Source of the DNA: Balneola sp. MJW-20
Lineage (GTDB): Bacteria; Bacteroidota; Rhodothermia; Balneolales; Balneolaceae
Direction: 5' to 3'
DNA length: 64,000 nucleotides
Assembly: GCF_040811775.1 (NCBI RefSeq)
Contig: NZ_JBFNXW010000001.1
Span: 1 to 64,000 of the forward strand
Below, piece by piece: positions 1 through 12,314 of the stretch. The position numbers were made by a program, and so were the translations under genes. Under the pieces are notes generated by a model. The model did no database searches and had not been told where the DNA came from. It saw nothing but the letters and a program-made list of their open reading frames with translations. Position 1 is the first letter of the stretch; each line of letters opens with the position of its first letter.

Positions 1-87
1 GCGTCGGTAACGGAAGCGCAACCGGCTGAGAGTAAAACGATGCAGGTAACGGCGAATAATGACTTAAGAGATTTCATAGCTAGATAA
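1..87 (+). CDS. C-terminal end of an unidentified protein (partial)
   Basis: An open frame enters from the left edge and ends at a TAA at 85-87, giving 28 residues that finish in DLRDFIAR. The stretch is richer in G and C than the AT-rich DNA after it, which fits the end of a coding region. It is too short to assign a family. It could also be chance, because only 28 codons are visible. Confidence 0.4.
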   Translation, partial: ASVTEAQPAESKTMQVTANNDLRDFIAR

Positions 88-408
88 AAATTTGATTGTA
101 CGTTGGGTTAAGAACAAGAGGTATAAAAACCCTATTTGTTACAGTTCAATGTTAGATTATGTGAATTTTATAGATGTATTTATAGTCGACTGTAAGAGTC
201 CCGTATCTTTATTTTGTTACACAATTAACCTAAATCATTTCTAATAAATGAGCTACTATTTTATTAAAAAAAATTAATATTTCAAATAAAAGTCGAATAT
301 GATGTGTCTAAGAAAACATTTTGATAAACATTTCATCCTCTTATCTTTACGGAACACCGGGATACAGACTGGCTTATTCAGGGTCCCATCAAATAAATCA
401 TCATAACA
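88..408. other. AT-rich intergenic region ahead of the sigma factor
   Basis: About 320 bases without a credible gene on either strand. It is strikingly AT-rich, especially 230-300. The only structure I can support is a promoter-like TTTG-18-TATCTTTA near its right end. No hairpin terminator for the upstream partial gene is apparent. Confidence 0.6.
320..349 (+). promoter_or_regulatory. Candidate Bacteroidota-type promoter of the sigma factor gene
   Basis: TTTG at 320-323, an 18-base spacer and TATCTTTA at 342-349 match seven of eight positions of the known Bacteroidota -7 consensus TAnnTTTG, with the -33 TTTG at suitable spacing. It lies about 60 bases before the proposed start codon. That this organism uses such promoters is inference, supported by similar sites before two other genes. 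Confidence 0.4.
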
Positions 409-972
409 TTGTCGAACGGACGAGTAGATTATTCTGAGTTAGTGGAAGCTCTGCAAAAGGGTGATGATGCTAAGGCTGGTGAGCTTATCAATGAAGTTCT
501 TCCCAGGCTACAGGATTACCTGGCAGTTGTGATGAATGCCGAACGAGGAGCAGCCCGAGAGTGTGTTCAGCAAGCTTTTCTGGACGTTTTTGAACAGATA
601 CGCAAAGATAAGATCAAAGAAAGTAAGTATATCTTCAGTTATCTGATCAAAGCCTGCAGGCATGAATATCTGCGTTATTCCAAGAGGCAGCATAAATTTA
701 ATTACGAGGAGGAAGCTCTGAACGACCTTTATGAGCCCGAAGAGCAAATGAGCCGTCTTCTTGATAAAGAACGACAGCGTATTCTGGAAGCCTGTCTGGA
801 AGAATTACGAGAAAAAAGCCGGAAGTTCATTGAGTACTTTATAGACAAGCCGGATGCTACTACTGAAGAAGCTATGCAGGAATTCGATATTTCAAGCGCG
901 AATGTGCGTACGCGAAAATCCCGAATTCTGAGCAGATTACATCATTGTTACAAGAGAAAGTCGAACGAGTAG
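409..972 (+). CDS. RNA polymerase sigma factor, sigma-70/ECF-like
   Basis: A 187-residue protein with the layout of a small sigma factor. Residues about 40-105 look like region 2, with helix-forming text around QAFLDVFEQIR and the basic, aromatic stretch YLRYSKRQHKFNY. An acidic linker follows, then about 125-185 look like a region 4 helix-turn-helix (EEAMQEFDISSANVRTRKSR). It would direct RNA polymerase to a set of alternative promoters. The start is uncertain: a TTG at 409 fits best because an in-frame stop lies at 394-396 and no ATG precedes region 2; a GTG about ten codons later is possible. No anti-sigma gene lies beside it. The gene ends 4 bases short of the convergent gene at 977. Confidence 0.8.
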   Translation: MSNGRVDYSELVEALQKGDDAKAGELINEVLPRLQDYLAVVMNAERGAARECVQQAFLDVFEQIRKDKIKESKYIFSYLIKACRHEYLRYSKRQHKFNYEEEALNDLYEPEEQMSRLLDKERQRILEACLEELREKSRKFIEYFIDKPDATTEEAMQEFDISSANVRTRKSRILSRLHHCYKRKSNE

Positions 973-976
973 ATCT

Positions 977-1585
977 TCAGAAATGAATTCGGACTGAGTT
1001 GAAAGCTATTTCAACCGTGAGTCCGGTCTCAGCTAATTGACCGGTTAAGGGGGAGTGCAGGGCATAGAATATTCCGTCAAAGATCAGCAAAAAGCCGCCT
1101 TGCATCATTAATGACTTCCCATAGCCTGTGAGACGCTCAGATCCTTTACGTAAGCCGCGTTCCCACAGCCATGCACCGGTTGCTATATACCCCAGATCCA
1201 GACCGGCATTGAGCAACAAAAACTTATCCAGATTATTCATCTTTCCAAAGATCTCCGAGGACGAAAGAGAGAAGGGGTCTGTAGTACTCAGACTGTAAAG
1301 ACTAGCCCCGGCTATAGCGAAATTCACCAGGTTCCATCCTGCATTCATCTGATGGAAATACTTAGTGCTGCCACTGCTCTTTAAAGTGCCGATCGCACCA
1401 CTGATGATGTTGACTGTGGCCCAGGATCCTAAAACATACATTGCACTGCGCTGAAGGTCCTGAGAACGGCTGAACAAATTATTCATTTCATTACCTGAAA
1501 TTTGAGCGTGTAACATTTCAGAGCCGAAAAGAAATAATAGGGTAATAAGAATAGATCCTGTTAGAATATTTTTTTTGTAACACAT
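977..1585 (-). CDS. Small multi-pass membrane protein with signal peptide (DUF6992-like)
   Basis: About 202 residues. The start is placed at 1585 because the protein then opens with a typical signal sequence (MCYKKNILTGS, a hydrophobic core, cleavage after LHAQ); the frame runs further upstream but there it overlaps the PdeM gene. After the signal come about four hydrophobic segments and the conserved-looking phrase KYFHQMNAGWNLVN. From memory this resembles the Bacteroidota family DUF6992; I cannot confirm that here. It follows the PdeM gene by 13 bases and so is probably the third gene of the helicase-PdeM operon. Function is unknown. Confidence 0.75.
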   Translation of the reverse strand: MCYKKNILTGSILITLLFLFGSEMLHAQISGNEMNNLFSRSQDLQRSAMYVLGSWATVNIISGAIGTLKSSGSTKYFHQMNAGWNLVNFAIAGASLYSLSTTDPFSLSSSEIFGKMNNLDKFLLLNAGLDLGYIATGAWLWERGLRKGSERLTGYGKSLMMQGGFLLIFDGIFYALHSPLTGQLAETGLTVEIAFNSVRIHF

Positions 1586-1598
1586 TTTGTGTGATGCT

Positions 1599-2261
1599 TT
1601 ATTTTGCTGCCAGTTCCAATACCTGATCTTCCAGAATTGCATAAACTCTGTCTCCGGTTTTATGTTCGATCCTATGCGTTCCTGTGAATCCTCCAAAAGA
1701 AGGTAAAATGGAATATTCTTCCCTGAATAGAAAACAGGGCAGGTAAACGGACTGTCTTCCTCTACCCCTGATCTTGACTGAGGGATGAATGTGTCCGTGC
1801 ATGAAATATCCCTCCGGGTCTTCCTTGAGATCATCAGGATCATGAGTAAAGAAAAAAGGTCCTTCCTTTATATAATTATGAGCAGATATGCCCAGCAGGC
1901 TGTAAAAATAAGGATCCAGTTTATCATGGTTTCCCAATGTGAGTTCTATTTCGAGTGCAGAATTCCGGTCTCTCCATTTGCCGAATTCCTGCATCTCATT
2001 ATTATAGTCACTGTGAAAAAGATCGCCAAGGATCAGTAAACGGGATGGTTCAAACAGATCGATCAACTGATCCATGATCCGGTAGTTATTATCATCTACA
2101 GATGCAGGAACGGCGATTCCATTTTTACGGAAGTGGGCGGTTTTACTAAAATGAGGGTCTGACAGAATGAGAGTATTCTCTTCTTTCCAGAAAAGGGCTT
2201 TATCGGGATGAAGAACGAGGCCTTGTTGACATATTATTATTTCAGTCGATTCCTTTGACAT
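1599..2261 (-). CDS. pdeM: Ligase-associated DNA damage response metallophosphoesterase PdeM
   Basis: A 220-residue calcineurin-like phosphoesterase. The metal-binding motifs appear in order: D35-x-H37 in SDPHF, GD at 79-80, GNHD at 110-113, His140, and HGHIH at 155-159. This protein type is known from operons that pair it with an Lhr-like DEXH helicase, an exonuclease and an ATP-dependent DNA ligase in a DNA repair pathway. Here it begins 3 bases after the helicase gene, so the two are surely co-transcribed. The exonuclease and the ATP-dependent ligase are not in this window. Confidence 0.9.
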   Translation of the reverse strand: MSKESTEIIICQQGLVLHPDKALFWKEENTLILSDPHFSKTAHFRKNGIAVPASVDDNNYRIMDQLIDLFEPSRLLILGDLFHSDYNNEMQEFGKWRDRNSALEIELTLGNHDKLDPYFYSLLGISAHNYIKEGPFFFTHDPDDLKEDPEGYFMHGHIHPSVKIRGRGRQSVYLPCFLFREEYSILPSFGGFTGTHRIEHKTGDRVYAILEDQVLELAAK

Positions 2262-2264
2262 CTG

Positions 2265-4724
2265 TCAGGTATGTTTTTCAAGTTGCTGCTGCATTTTTCT
2301 GACGCGATCGATCAGTTTTTCACTACTGAGTTTTTCCCTGAGCCGATCAACCATGATCGGAAAAGCATAGGGTGTAAATCGCTCCGGATAATTCAGTACG
2401 ATCTCCTGATCAGAAATATTCAATAAAGCCTTCCTGAGACGATTTTCATCCAGCTGGAAGTGCATCACCTCATCATAGGCCTGCTGCAATAACAGGTGTT
2501 CGGGTTCGTATTCAGAAAATACATCAAAAAACAGACTTGAGGACATCTGCAGATGTTTTCCTTTTTTAGCATTTCCGGGGAAGCCCTGAAAAACAAGTCC
2601 TGAGATCTGGCAAATTTCCCGGAACCTTCTTTTTGCCAGCTCAGTATTATTGATACTCAACCTTATATCTTCCACCAAATTTTCGAGGGAAAGAAGATCA
2701 TTTTCTAATGCTTCCTCGATTGGGATATCCTGATCAGACAGCAATTCGAAACCATAATCGTTCATAGCAATGGAGAAAGTAATAGGTTGTATCTGGGAAA
2801 GTCGCTGAGCGATCAGTGCTGACATCCCCTCATGAACATATCTCCCTTCAAAAGGAAAAAAGAAAACATGACACCCTTCTCTGGAAAACGTCTTTTCGAT
2901 GAGAAACTGATCTTCATCCGGAAGGATAGACCAGTCTTCCTGAACATCCAGGATCGGCTGAATGGTCTTTAGCTCGATATCTTCAGCTTTACCTGAGATC
3001 GCTTCGTGCATTTTATTCCGCAGGATCCGGGACATATTTGATGACAGAGACATTCGTCCTCCCAGCCAGCTGGGGACTCTGGATTTGGTACCTTTAGCTC
3101 TTCGTACATACACAGTCATTTCTTTAATACGGACCAGTTCCAGGTTTCGCCCGGCAAACCAGAATTTATCACCGGGATTCATACTGGATATGAACCACTC
3201 CTCGATGGATCCCAATGAACCGCCACTCATATATTTTACTCTAAGCATGGCGTCGCTGGCAATGGTTCCAATGCTCATCCGGTGACGTCGGGCGATCTTG
3301 CGGCTGTTTACTTTGTATAGACCGTCTTCTTCAATATCTACTTTTGAATATTCCTGATAGCGAGAAAGAGATCTGCCTCCCTGTGTAATGAATAAGAGCA
3401 GATCATCCCATTCAGAGCGATTCAGGGTCTGATAGGCAAAGGTATTAATGAGTTCATTGTATAACTGATCCGGATAGAATCCATCAGAAACAGCAAGTGT
3501 TACCATGTACTGTATGAGTACATCGTAGGGTTTAATAATAGGGTTCCGGCTTTCCATGTCCTCATCATGAACTGCGGCTTTCAGTGCAGCAGCTTCGATC
3601 AGTTCCAATGCATGAGTTGGGACAAAATATATCCTGCTGGTAGCATCAGGGCTGTGACCTGACCGACCGGCTCTTTGCAGAAATCGGGCAACCCCTTTGG
3701 GGCTGCCGATCTGAATGACTGTTTCTACCGGTGTGAAATCGACCCCCAGATCTAGACTTGATGTACACACCACAGCTTTAAGGGATCCTTCGCTGAGAGA
3801 ATCTTCCACCCAGTTTCTAACTTCCCGGTTAAGCGATCCATGATGAATAGCGATGGACCCGGCAAGGTCAGGCTGGGCCTGTAGAATTTGCTGAAACCAA
3901 ATTTCCGACTGACCGCGTGTATTAGTGAAGACCAACGTAGAGCGGCTTTGTTCAATGACTGGCAGGATCTTATGGAGAAGATTTAGTCCAAGATGACCAT
4001 ACCATGGAAATTTCTCAATTTCATCCGGGAGGATCGATTCGATTTCTATCTTCTTACGTATCTGAGACCGGATGATCACACTCTTATCTGGATCATACCC
4101 GGAGCCTAAGAGTACTTCCTGTGCTTCGTTCAGGTTTCCAATCGTTGCCGAGATCCCCCAGACCTGTAAATCGGGCTGAATTGCCTTAAGACGGGAAACC
4201 ATTAGCTCGGTCTGAATACCTCTTTTGGAACCCAGTAATTCATGCCACTCATCAACTACCAGGGCATTCAGCTCTCGGAAATAGTTTTCGTAACCTTTTT
4301 TTGCAAAGAGAACATGCATGCTCTCCGGAGTTGTGATCAACACTTCCGGCATTCTCTTATTCTGTCGTTGCTTTACAGACTGGGATACGTCACCCGTTCG
4401 TCGTTCCACTTTCCATGGTATCTCCAATTCTTTAAGAGCCTGGTTCAGGTTCTTCTCAAGATCTTTTGCCAATGCCCGGAGTGGTGTGATCCATAACAGC
4501 TGTAGCCCAAGATCCTCCTTTTCTCTGAAATCATCCGGATACTTATCTATAAAACGGATCAGGTTAGGAAGAAATAGAGCCAAGGTCTTACCACTGCCGG
4601 TAGGGGCATTCAGCAGACCGTTTTTTCCTTCCAGGAAAGCATTCCAGGTCTCTAGTTGAAAATCAAAAACGGTCCAATTCTTTTTTTCGAACCATTCATT
4701 TATATGTCTACGTCCTACGGTCAT
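2265..4724 (-). CDS. Ligase-associated DEXH-box helicase (Lhr-like)
   Basis: An 819-residue superfamily 2 helicase. Motif I is PTGSGKT at 41-47, motif II is DEWH at 158-161 followed by E, motif III is SAT at 192-194, and motif VI is QRAGRSGH. The remaining half holds the winged-helix and large C-terminal domains typical of Lhr-core enzymes, which unwind DNA or RNA-DNA hybrids during repair. The length matches the family labelled ligase-associated DNA damage response DEXH box helicase. It is the first gene of a minus-strand operon with pdeM, and is divergent from acs across a 182-base AT-rich spacer. Confidence 0.93.
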   Translation of the reverse strand: MTVGRRHINEWFEKKNWTVFDFQLETWNAFLEGKNGLLNAPTGSGKTLALFLPNLIRFIDKYPDDFREKEDLGLQLLWITPLRALAKDLEKNLNQALKELEIPWKVERRTGDVSQSVKQRQNKRMPEVLITTPESMHVLFAKKGYENYFRELNALVVDEWHELLGSKRGIQTELMVSRLKAIQPDLQVWGISATIGNLNEAQEVLLGSGYDPDKSVIIRSQIRKKIEIESILPDEIEKFPWYGHLGLNLLHKILPVIEQSRSTLVFTNTRGQSEIWFQQILQAQPDLAGSIAIHHGSLNREVRNWVEDSLSEGSLKAVVCTSSLDLGVDFTPVETVIQIGSPKGVARFLQRAGRSGHSPDATSRIYFVPTHALELIEAAALKAAVHDEDMESRNPIIKPYDVLIQYMVTLAVSDGFYPDQLYNELINTFAYQTLNRSEWDDLLLFITQGGRSLSRYQEYSKVDIEEDGLYKVNSRKIARRHRMSIGTIASDAMLRVKYMSGGSLGSIEEWFISSMNPGDKFWFAGRNLELVRIKEMTVYVRRAKGTKSRVPSWLGGRMSLSSNMSRILRNKMHEAISGKAEDIELKTIQPILDVQEDWSILPDEDQFLIEKTFSREGCHVFFFPFEGRYVHEGMSALIAQRLSQIQPITFSIAMNDYGFELLSDQDIPIEEALENDLLSLENLVEDIRLSINNTELAKRRFREICQISGLVFQGFPGNAKKGKHLQMSSSLFFDVFSEYEPEHLLLQQAYDEVMHFQLDENRLRKALLNISDQEIVLNYPERFTPYAFPIMVDRLREKLSSEKLIDRVRKMQQQLEKHT

Positions 4725-4906
4725 CCTCTAACTTATGCTAACATGCTTTTTCTGTATTGGGCTAACACAGCGATCAAATTTCTAATTCCTTAACTCATAC
4801 CGTTTAGTCATGTGATGAAATTATAAATATTTCCTTTAAGCATACTTGATTAATAGAGCAAAAAAAGACAACATAGGACCCTGTTTTTAATTAAATACAA
4901 TCATAT

Positions 4907-6805
4907 ATGTGGCTTAACATCAAATCCTTTGAAGAGTATCAGCAAGTGTTCAATGAAAGCAGGGAGGACCGTCTCAAATTCTGGGATCATGAAGCCGGGA
5001 CCTTTTACTGGCGGAAAAGATGGGATAAGGTTCAGTCGGGCGGATTTGAGACAGCTGATATCAAATGGTTCGAGGGTGGTAAACTAAATATTACCGAGAA
5101 TGCCCTTGATAGACATCTGAATACGATCGGTAATAAAACCGCTTTTATTTTTGAGCCAAATCATCCGGATTCATTCCGGCGTACAATCACATACCGCCAG
5201 CTTCATGAAGATGTGTGCCGCTTTGCAAATGTTCTGGAAAGTAAAGGGGTCAAAAAAGGGGATCGTGTATGTATTTATATGGCCATGACTCCGGAACTGG
5301 TGATCGCTGCACTCGCCTGTGCCAGGGTAGGGGCAATACACTCTATCGTCTTTGCAGGATTCTCAGCACAGTCGCTCAGTGAACGTATCAATGATTGTGA
5401 AGCTAAAATGCTGATCACAAATGATGGTCTTCGGAGGGGAGATAAGCATGTGCCTCTGAAAGATATTTCAGATGAAGCACTTAAGAGCAGCCCTTGTGTG
5501 GAATCTGTAATTGTATGTCAGCGGACCAACCGTGAGATCGACTGGGTTGAAGGTCGTGATGAATGGTGGCATTTATTGATCCGGAATGCCTCTAAAAATC
5601 ATGAAGCCGTTGAGATGGATGCAGAGGATCCATTATTTATACTTTATACCTCCGGTTCAACAGGTAAGCCTAAAGGGGTCATGCACACCTGTGGCGGATA
5701 TATGGTTTATACCAGTTATTCCTTCCGAAATGTATTCCAGGTAGGTGCAGATGATGTATACTGGTGTACTGCCGATGCCGGCTGGATCACCGGTCACAGT
5801 TACATTATTTATGGCCCGTTGCTGAATGGTGCAACAGGGATCATTTTTGAAGGTACACCAACCTACCCCGATCCGGGTCGTTTCTGGGAAGTAGTGGAAA
5901 AGTACCGGGTTACTCATTTCTATACGGCACCAACGGCAATCCGGGCTCTGATGTCCTATGACCTGGAATATGTACATAAATATGATCTTGGTTCCCTTAA
6001 AGTGCTTGGAACGGTCGGTGAACCGATCAACGAGGAAGCGTGGCACTGGTATCATGATCACATAGGAGGTAACCGGTGTTCTATTGTAGATACCTGGTGG
6101 CAGACTGAGACCGGAGGTATTATGATCTCTCCTCTGGCCGGGATCACTCCAACTAAACCGGGTTTTGCCACACTACCCCTGCCGGGAGTATTTCCGGTAC
6201 TGATGGATGAGAACGGTAATGAGATCAAAGGTAACGGAGTTGAAGGAAACCTTTGTATAAAACATCCCTGGCCTTCTATAGCCAGAACGGTTTGGGGTGA
6301 TCATGAGCGCTATAAACAGACCTACCTGAGTACTTATAAAGGCTACTACTTCACAGGAGACGGATGCCGAAGGGATGAGGAAGGGTATTACCGGATCACC
6401 GGCCGTGTGGATGATGTATTAAATGTCTCCGGACACCGTCTCGGAACCGCGGAAATCGAGAATGCTTTAGACGAGCATCCTAAAGTGGTGGAGACGGCAG
6501 TGGTAGGCTATCCTCATGACATAAAGGGGCAGGGTGTATTTGCCTTCATGATCTGCGAAGGAGAGATCAAAAATACGGACGAATTCAAGAAAGAGCTGCT
6601 CGATCTGGTAACCAAGATCATTGGCCCGATCGCCAAACCCGATAAGATTCAGATCGTACCCGGATTGCCTAAAACAAGGTCCGGAAAGATCATGAGACGT
6701 ATCCTAAGAAAGATCGCAGCTGATGACCTGGATAACCTTGGAGATACTTCGACACTGCTGGACCCTTCAGTGGTAGAAGCGGTAAAGAAAGGTAGTCCTA
6801 TTTAG
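4907..6805 (+). CDS. acs: Acetyl-CoA synthetase (AMP-forming)
   Basis: A 632-residue adenylate-forming enzyme that makes acetyl-CoA from acetate, ATP and CoA through acetyl-AMP. The N-terminal ACAS-like extension is present; the P-loop TSGSTGKPKG lies at 248-257, followed by WWQTETGG and the hinge region RITGRVDDVLNVSGHR. Near the end PKTRSGKIMRR carries Lys594, the residue acetylated to switch these enzymes off. Length is normal for the family. It stands alone on the plus strand, and its stop codon overlaps the end of the convergent gene at 6802 by 4 bases. Confidence 0.96.
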   Translation: MWLNIKSFEEYQQVFNESREDRLKFWDHEAGTFYWRKRWDKVQSGGFETADIKWFEGGKLNITENALDRHLNTIGNKTAFIFEPNHPDSFRRTITYRQLHEDVCRFANVLESKGVKKGDRVCIYMAMTPELVIAALACARVGAIHSIVFAGFSAQSLSERINDCEAKMLITNDGLRRGDKHVPLKDISDEALKSSPCVESVIVCQRTNREIDWVEGRDEWWHLLIRNASKNHEAVEMDAEDPLFILYTSGSTGKPKGVMHTCGGYMVYTSYSFRNVFQVGADDVYWCTADAGWITGHSYIIYGPLLNGATGIIFEGTPTYPDPGRFWEVVEKYRVTHFYTAPTAIRALMSYDLEYVHKYDLGSLKVLGTVGEPINEEAWHWYHDHIGGNRCSIVDTWWQTETGGIMISPLAGITPTKPGFATLPLPGVFPVLMDENGNEIKGNGVEGNLCIKHPWPSIARTVWGDHERYKQTYLSTYKGYYFTGDGCRRDEEGYYRITGRVDDVLNVSGHRLGTAEIENALDEHPKVVETAVVGYPHDIKGQGVFAFMICEGEIKNTDEFKKELLDLVTKIIGPIAKPDKIQIVPGLPKTRSGKIMRRILRKIAADDLDNLGDTSTLLDPSVVEAVKKGSPI

Positions 6806-7167
6806 AGATTGATGATGTAATCGAAAGGAAGTAGGAGCAGGCTGGTAATTAGTAGAATCAGCCTGAATCTTGTACTGATCTCCAGTCTGGAAAAGAATAG
6901 CCCGTACGAATAGGGGTGATCTACCAGCCACTGATAGTAGTGATCACGATGCGCAAGTCCTAAAGCCATAGTTACATGCCCGTGCAATATGGTGATCATG
7001 AATGGTATGGCAAATATAAATGAACCTACGAAGCGTAGGCTTTCCTGCATCCCAAGCATCCCGGCTGCATAGTAGTAAGGCCAGGAGAAAAGCACGATCA
7101 TGGGTACGGTAAGTGCCCAGTTGATCAGGTTGATCCTGAGAAAATTTTCTTTACTGAATTCTGACAT
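6802..7167 (-). CDS. Small membrane protein of unknown function
   Basis: A 121-residue protein with about three hydrophobic segments: WALTVPMIVLFSW onward near the N-terminus, FVGSFIFAIPFMITIL in the middle and FRLILLITSLLLLPF at the end. A histidine-bearing loop (HGHVTMALGLAHRDHYY) joins the second and third. I do not recognise the family. It follows the alanine dehydrogenase gene by 6 bases on the same strand and is probably the last gene of the rodZ-ligA-ald transcript. Its last codons overlap the end of acs. Confidence 0.75.
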   Translation of the reverse strand: MSEFSKENFLRINLINWALTVPMIVLFSWPYYYAAGMLGMQESLRFVGSFIFAIPFMITILHGHVTMALGLAHRDHYYQWLVDHPYSYGLFFSRLEISTRFRLILLITSLLLLPFDYIINL

Positions 7168-7173
7168 TATGGA

Positions 7174-8388
7174 TCAAATTTGTGAAGCGATCAGCATTTC
7201 GATCTCCCGGTAGGGCATATCGAACATATTAGCCAGTGATTTTTTGGTAAGGTGTTTTTTATAAGTATAGGTGCCGTTTCTCAGGGCTACGTTTTCCCAT
7301 AGGCATTCTTTAACTCCACCGGCATCACCGATAGCCAGAACGTAGGGTACCAGTACATTATTGAGTGCATAAGTGGCTGTTCGGGCAGCATTGGCAGGAA
7401 TATTCGGTACACAGTAGTGGATAACTTCGTGTTCCATAAAGATCGGATTTGAATGAGTGGTTGCCCGGCTGGTTGCCACACATCCGCCCTGATCAATGAC
7501 GGTATCCACGATCACCGATCCGGACTTCATGCCTATTACCATGTCTTCTGTAACCCAGCAGGGAGATCGGTCTCCTTCGGATGGAGCTGCTCCAATCACC
7601 ACATCTGCATACTGAAGAGCAGAAGACAGATACTGATGATTAGCTACGGCAGTAATGATCCGCCGATCCAGGGCGTTCTCTAATCTTCTGAGCGCGGTAA
7701 GATCGGTATCCATGACAAATACCTGCGCACCGTATCCAAGGGCAGTCCGGGCCGCGTATTCACCGGTGATTCCGGCTCCCAGGATCACGACGGTAGCCGG
7801 CGGTACTCCCGATATCCCCCCCAGCATGATACCCATCCCACCATTCAGACTCTCGAGATAATGAGCTGCGATCTGTACGGCCATTGAACCGGTGATCTCA
7901 TGCATCATTCTGACAATAGGGAATTCGCGGTCATCTCCTTTAATAAATTCATAGCCGATACCAGTAACACTTTTTTTGGTCAGTGTTTCAAGGTATTGCT
8001 CGGTTTGTGTGCCAATGTGCAAAGCTGAAATAATGGACTGGTCCGGCTGCAGGTATTCGAGCTCATTATTGGTAAGGGGAGAGATCTTCAGGATGAGTTC
8101 AGATTTCTTGAAAACCTCTTCGGCCGAATAGGCAATTTCAGCACCCGCATCTGCAAATTCCTGGTCCGTAAAATTTGCGTCATCCGCGGCGTGTTTTTCA
8201 ATAAAAATCTCATGCCCGTTCGCACGGAGAATCGAAACTCCGCCCGGTGTAAGGGATACTCTTCTTTCATCATTAGAGATCTCTTTAGGTAATCCGATCT
8301 TAAGAGAGACCTTGCTTTTCGAACGGATCAGATGTTTTTCAAGGGTCTTTAAACCGATCTGTTCGGTATCAAGTGGTTTTATGTCCAT
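7174..8388 (-). CDS. ald: Alanine dehydrogenase
   Basis: A 404-residue NAD-dependent enzyme that interconverts L-alanine with pyruvate and ammonia. The usual family start (GLPKEISNDERRVSLTP) begins only at residue 32, so there is an N-terminal extension of about 30 residues. The Rossmann nucleotide site is ILGAGITGEYAAR at about 202-214. His124 in ALHIG corresponds to the catalytic His of characterised enzymes, and the Asp of VIDQGG to the catalytic Asp. The related PntAA subunit of transhydrogenase is less likely because there is no membrane segment and no PntB partner. It lies 42 bases downstream of ligA. Confidence 0.9.
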   Translation of the reverse strand: MDIKPLDTEQIGLKTLEKHLIRSKSKVSLKIGLPKEISNDERRVSLTPGGVSILRANGHEIFIEKHAADDANFTDQEFADAGAEIAYSAEEVFKKSELILKISPLTNNELEYLQPDQSIISALHIGTQTEQYLETLTKKSVTGIGYEFIKGDDREFPIVRMMHEITGSMAVQIAAHYLESLNGGMGIMLGGISGVPPATVVILGAGITGEYAARTALGYGAQVFVMDTDLTALRRLENALDRRIITAVANHQYLSSALQYADVVIGAAPSEGDRSPCWVTEDMVIGMKSGSVIVDTVIDQGGCVATSRATTHSNPIFMEHEVIHYCVPNIPANAARTATYALNNVLVPYVLAIGDAGGVKECLWENVALRNGTYTYKKHLTKKSLANMFDMPYREIEMLIASQI

Positions 8389-8430
8389 GGGAGATAACGC
8401 TTAACCTGTTTTTGTAAAGATAAGCATTAA

Positions 8431-11495
<3,065 letters not shown>

Positions 11496-11582
11496 AGAAA
11501 AATTGGTTACAAAAGGAGTTTGTGCAATGGGTTGAAACTAAGTAAATAATGTTGATAGCAAAAGCAAAGAATAAATGATGAA

Positions 11583-12284
11583 ATGATCCGCATCCTGAAG
11601 AATATCATCCGTGGTGGTGGAGAGGTGATCTTTCCCAATATCTGCCTGATCTGCGGTTTCAGTTTAAGCAGATCAGAAAATGTGATCTGTATGCTTTGTT
11701 TAAGCAGTGAATTTGAGAAATGTTCCTTAAAGCCGGATTCAGAGCAGCAGATGGTATTACCGGAGTCGGTTCTTTTTCAATATTCAATGTGGAAATTTGA
11801 TAAGGGAGGACATCTGCAAATGCTGCTGCATAAACTTAAATATGACCGGCTGACCGGTATCGGAATTGATACCGGCAGAATGCTTGGATCACAGCTGATG
11901 AAGCATTCTTGTATAATGAACAGTAGTCATGAAGTGTTGCTCATACCTGTTCCGTTACATGAGGCCAGGTATAAAATACGGGGTTATAATCAGTCATTTT
12001 TAATTGCAGCAGGCATCTCAGAAGTGACGGGCTGGGATATTGCTGCAAGGTATGTGGTGCAGCGTCAGAACAATACTAAAACTCAAACCGGTTTTGATCT
12101 TAACCGGAGGATAAAAAATATCACTGATGCATTCAGAGTTTCTGAACCCGACAAACTTAGAGACCGTTTGTGCATTATTGTGGATGATGTGTTTACTACC
12201 GGAACTACTACTTTTGAACTAGCCAGTTGTATCTTTAATGAATGCGGAGTAAAGTGTGGGATCGTTAGTATTGCCAAAGCCTGA
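11583..12284 (+). CDS. ComF family phosphoribosyltransferase-like protein
   Basis: A 233-residue ComF-type protein. An N-terminal four-cysteine zinc site (C21, C24, C36, C39) is followed by a phosphoribosyltransferase fold with the PRPP-binding loop IIVDDVFTTGTT at about 198-209, and LLIPVPLHEARYKIRGYNQS in the middle. ComF proteins are needed for DNA uptake in competent bacteria, but many homologues have no proven role. It is divergent from the rodZ-like gene and heads a row of plus-strand genes ending at surE. Confidence 0.9.
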   Translation: MIRILKNIIRGGGEVIFPNICLICGFSLSRSENVICMLCLSSEFEKCSLKPDSEQQMVLPESVLFQYSMWKFDKGGHLQMLLHKLKYDRLTGIGIDTGRMLGSQLMKHSCIMNSSHEVLLIPVPLHEARYKIRGYNQSFLIAAGISEVTGWDIAARYVVQRQNNTKTQTGFDLNRRIKNITDAFRVSEPDKLRDRLCIIVDDVFTTGTTTFELASCIFNECGVKCGIVSIAKA

Positions 12285-12314
12285 AATGGTCAGGTAATAG
12301 GCTTATATTACGGC

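Noticed and set aside
88..408. Non-coding RNA or riboswitch in the AT-rich spacer
   Set aside because: No stable stem or known aptamer core was visible by eye; only a promoter-like site could be supported.
1586..1843. An 86-residue N-terminal extension of the minus-strand membrane protein
   Set aside because: It overlaps the PdeM gene in another frame, and the signal peptide begins at 1585.
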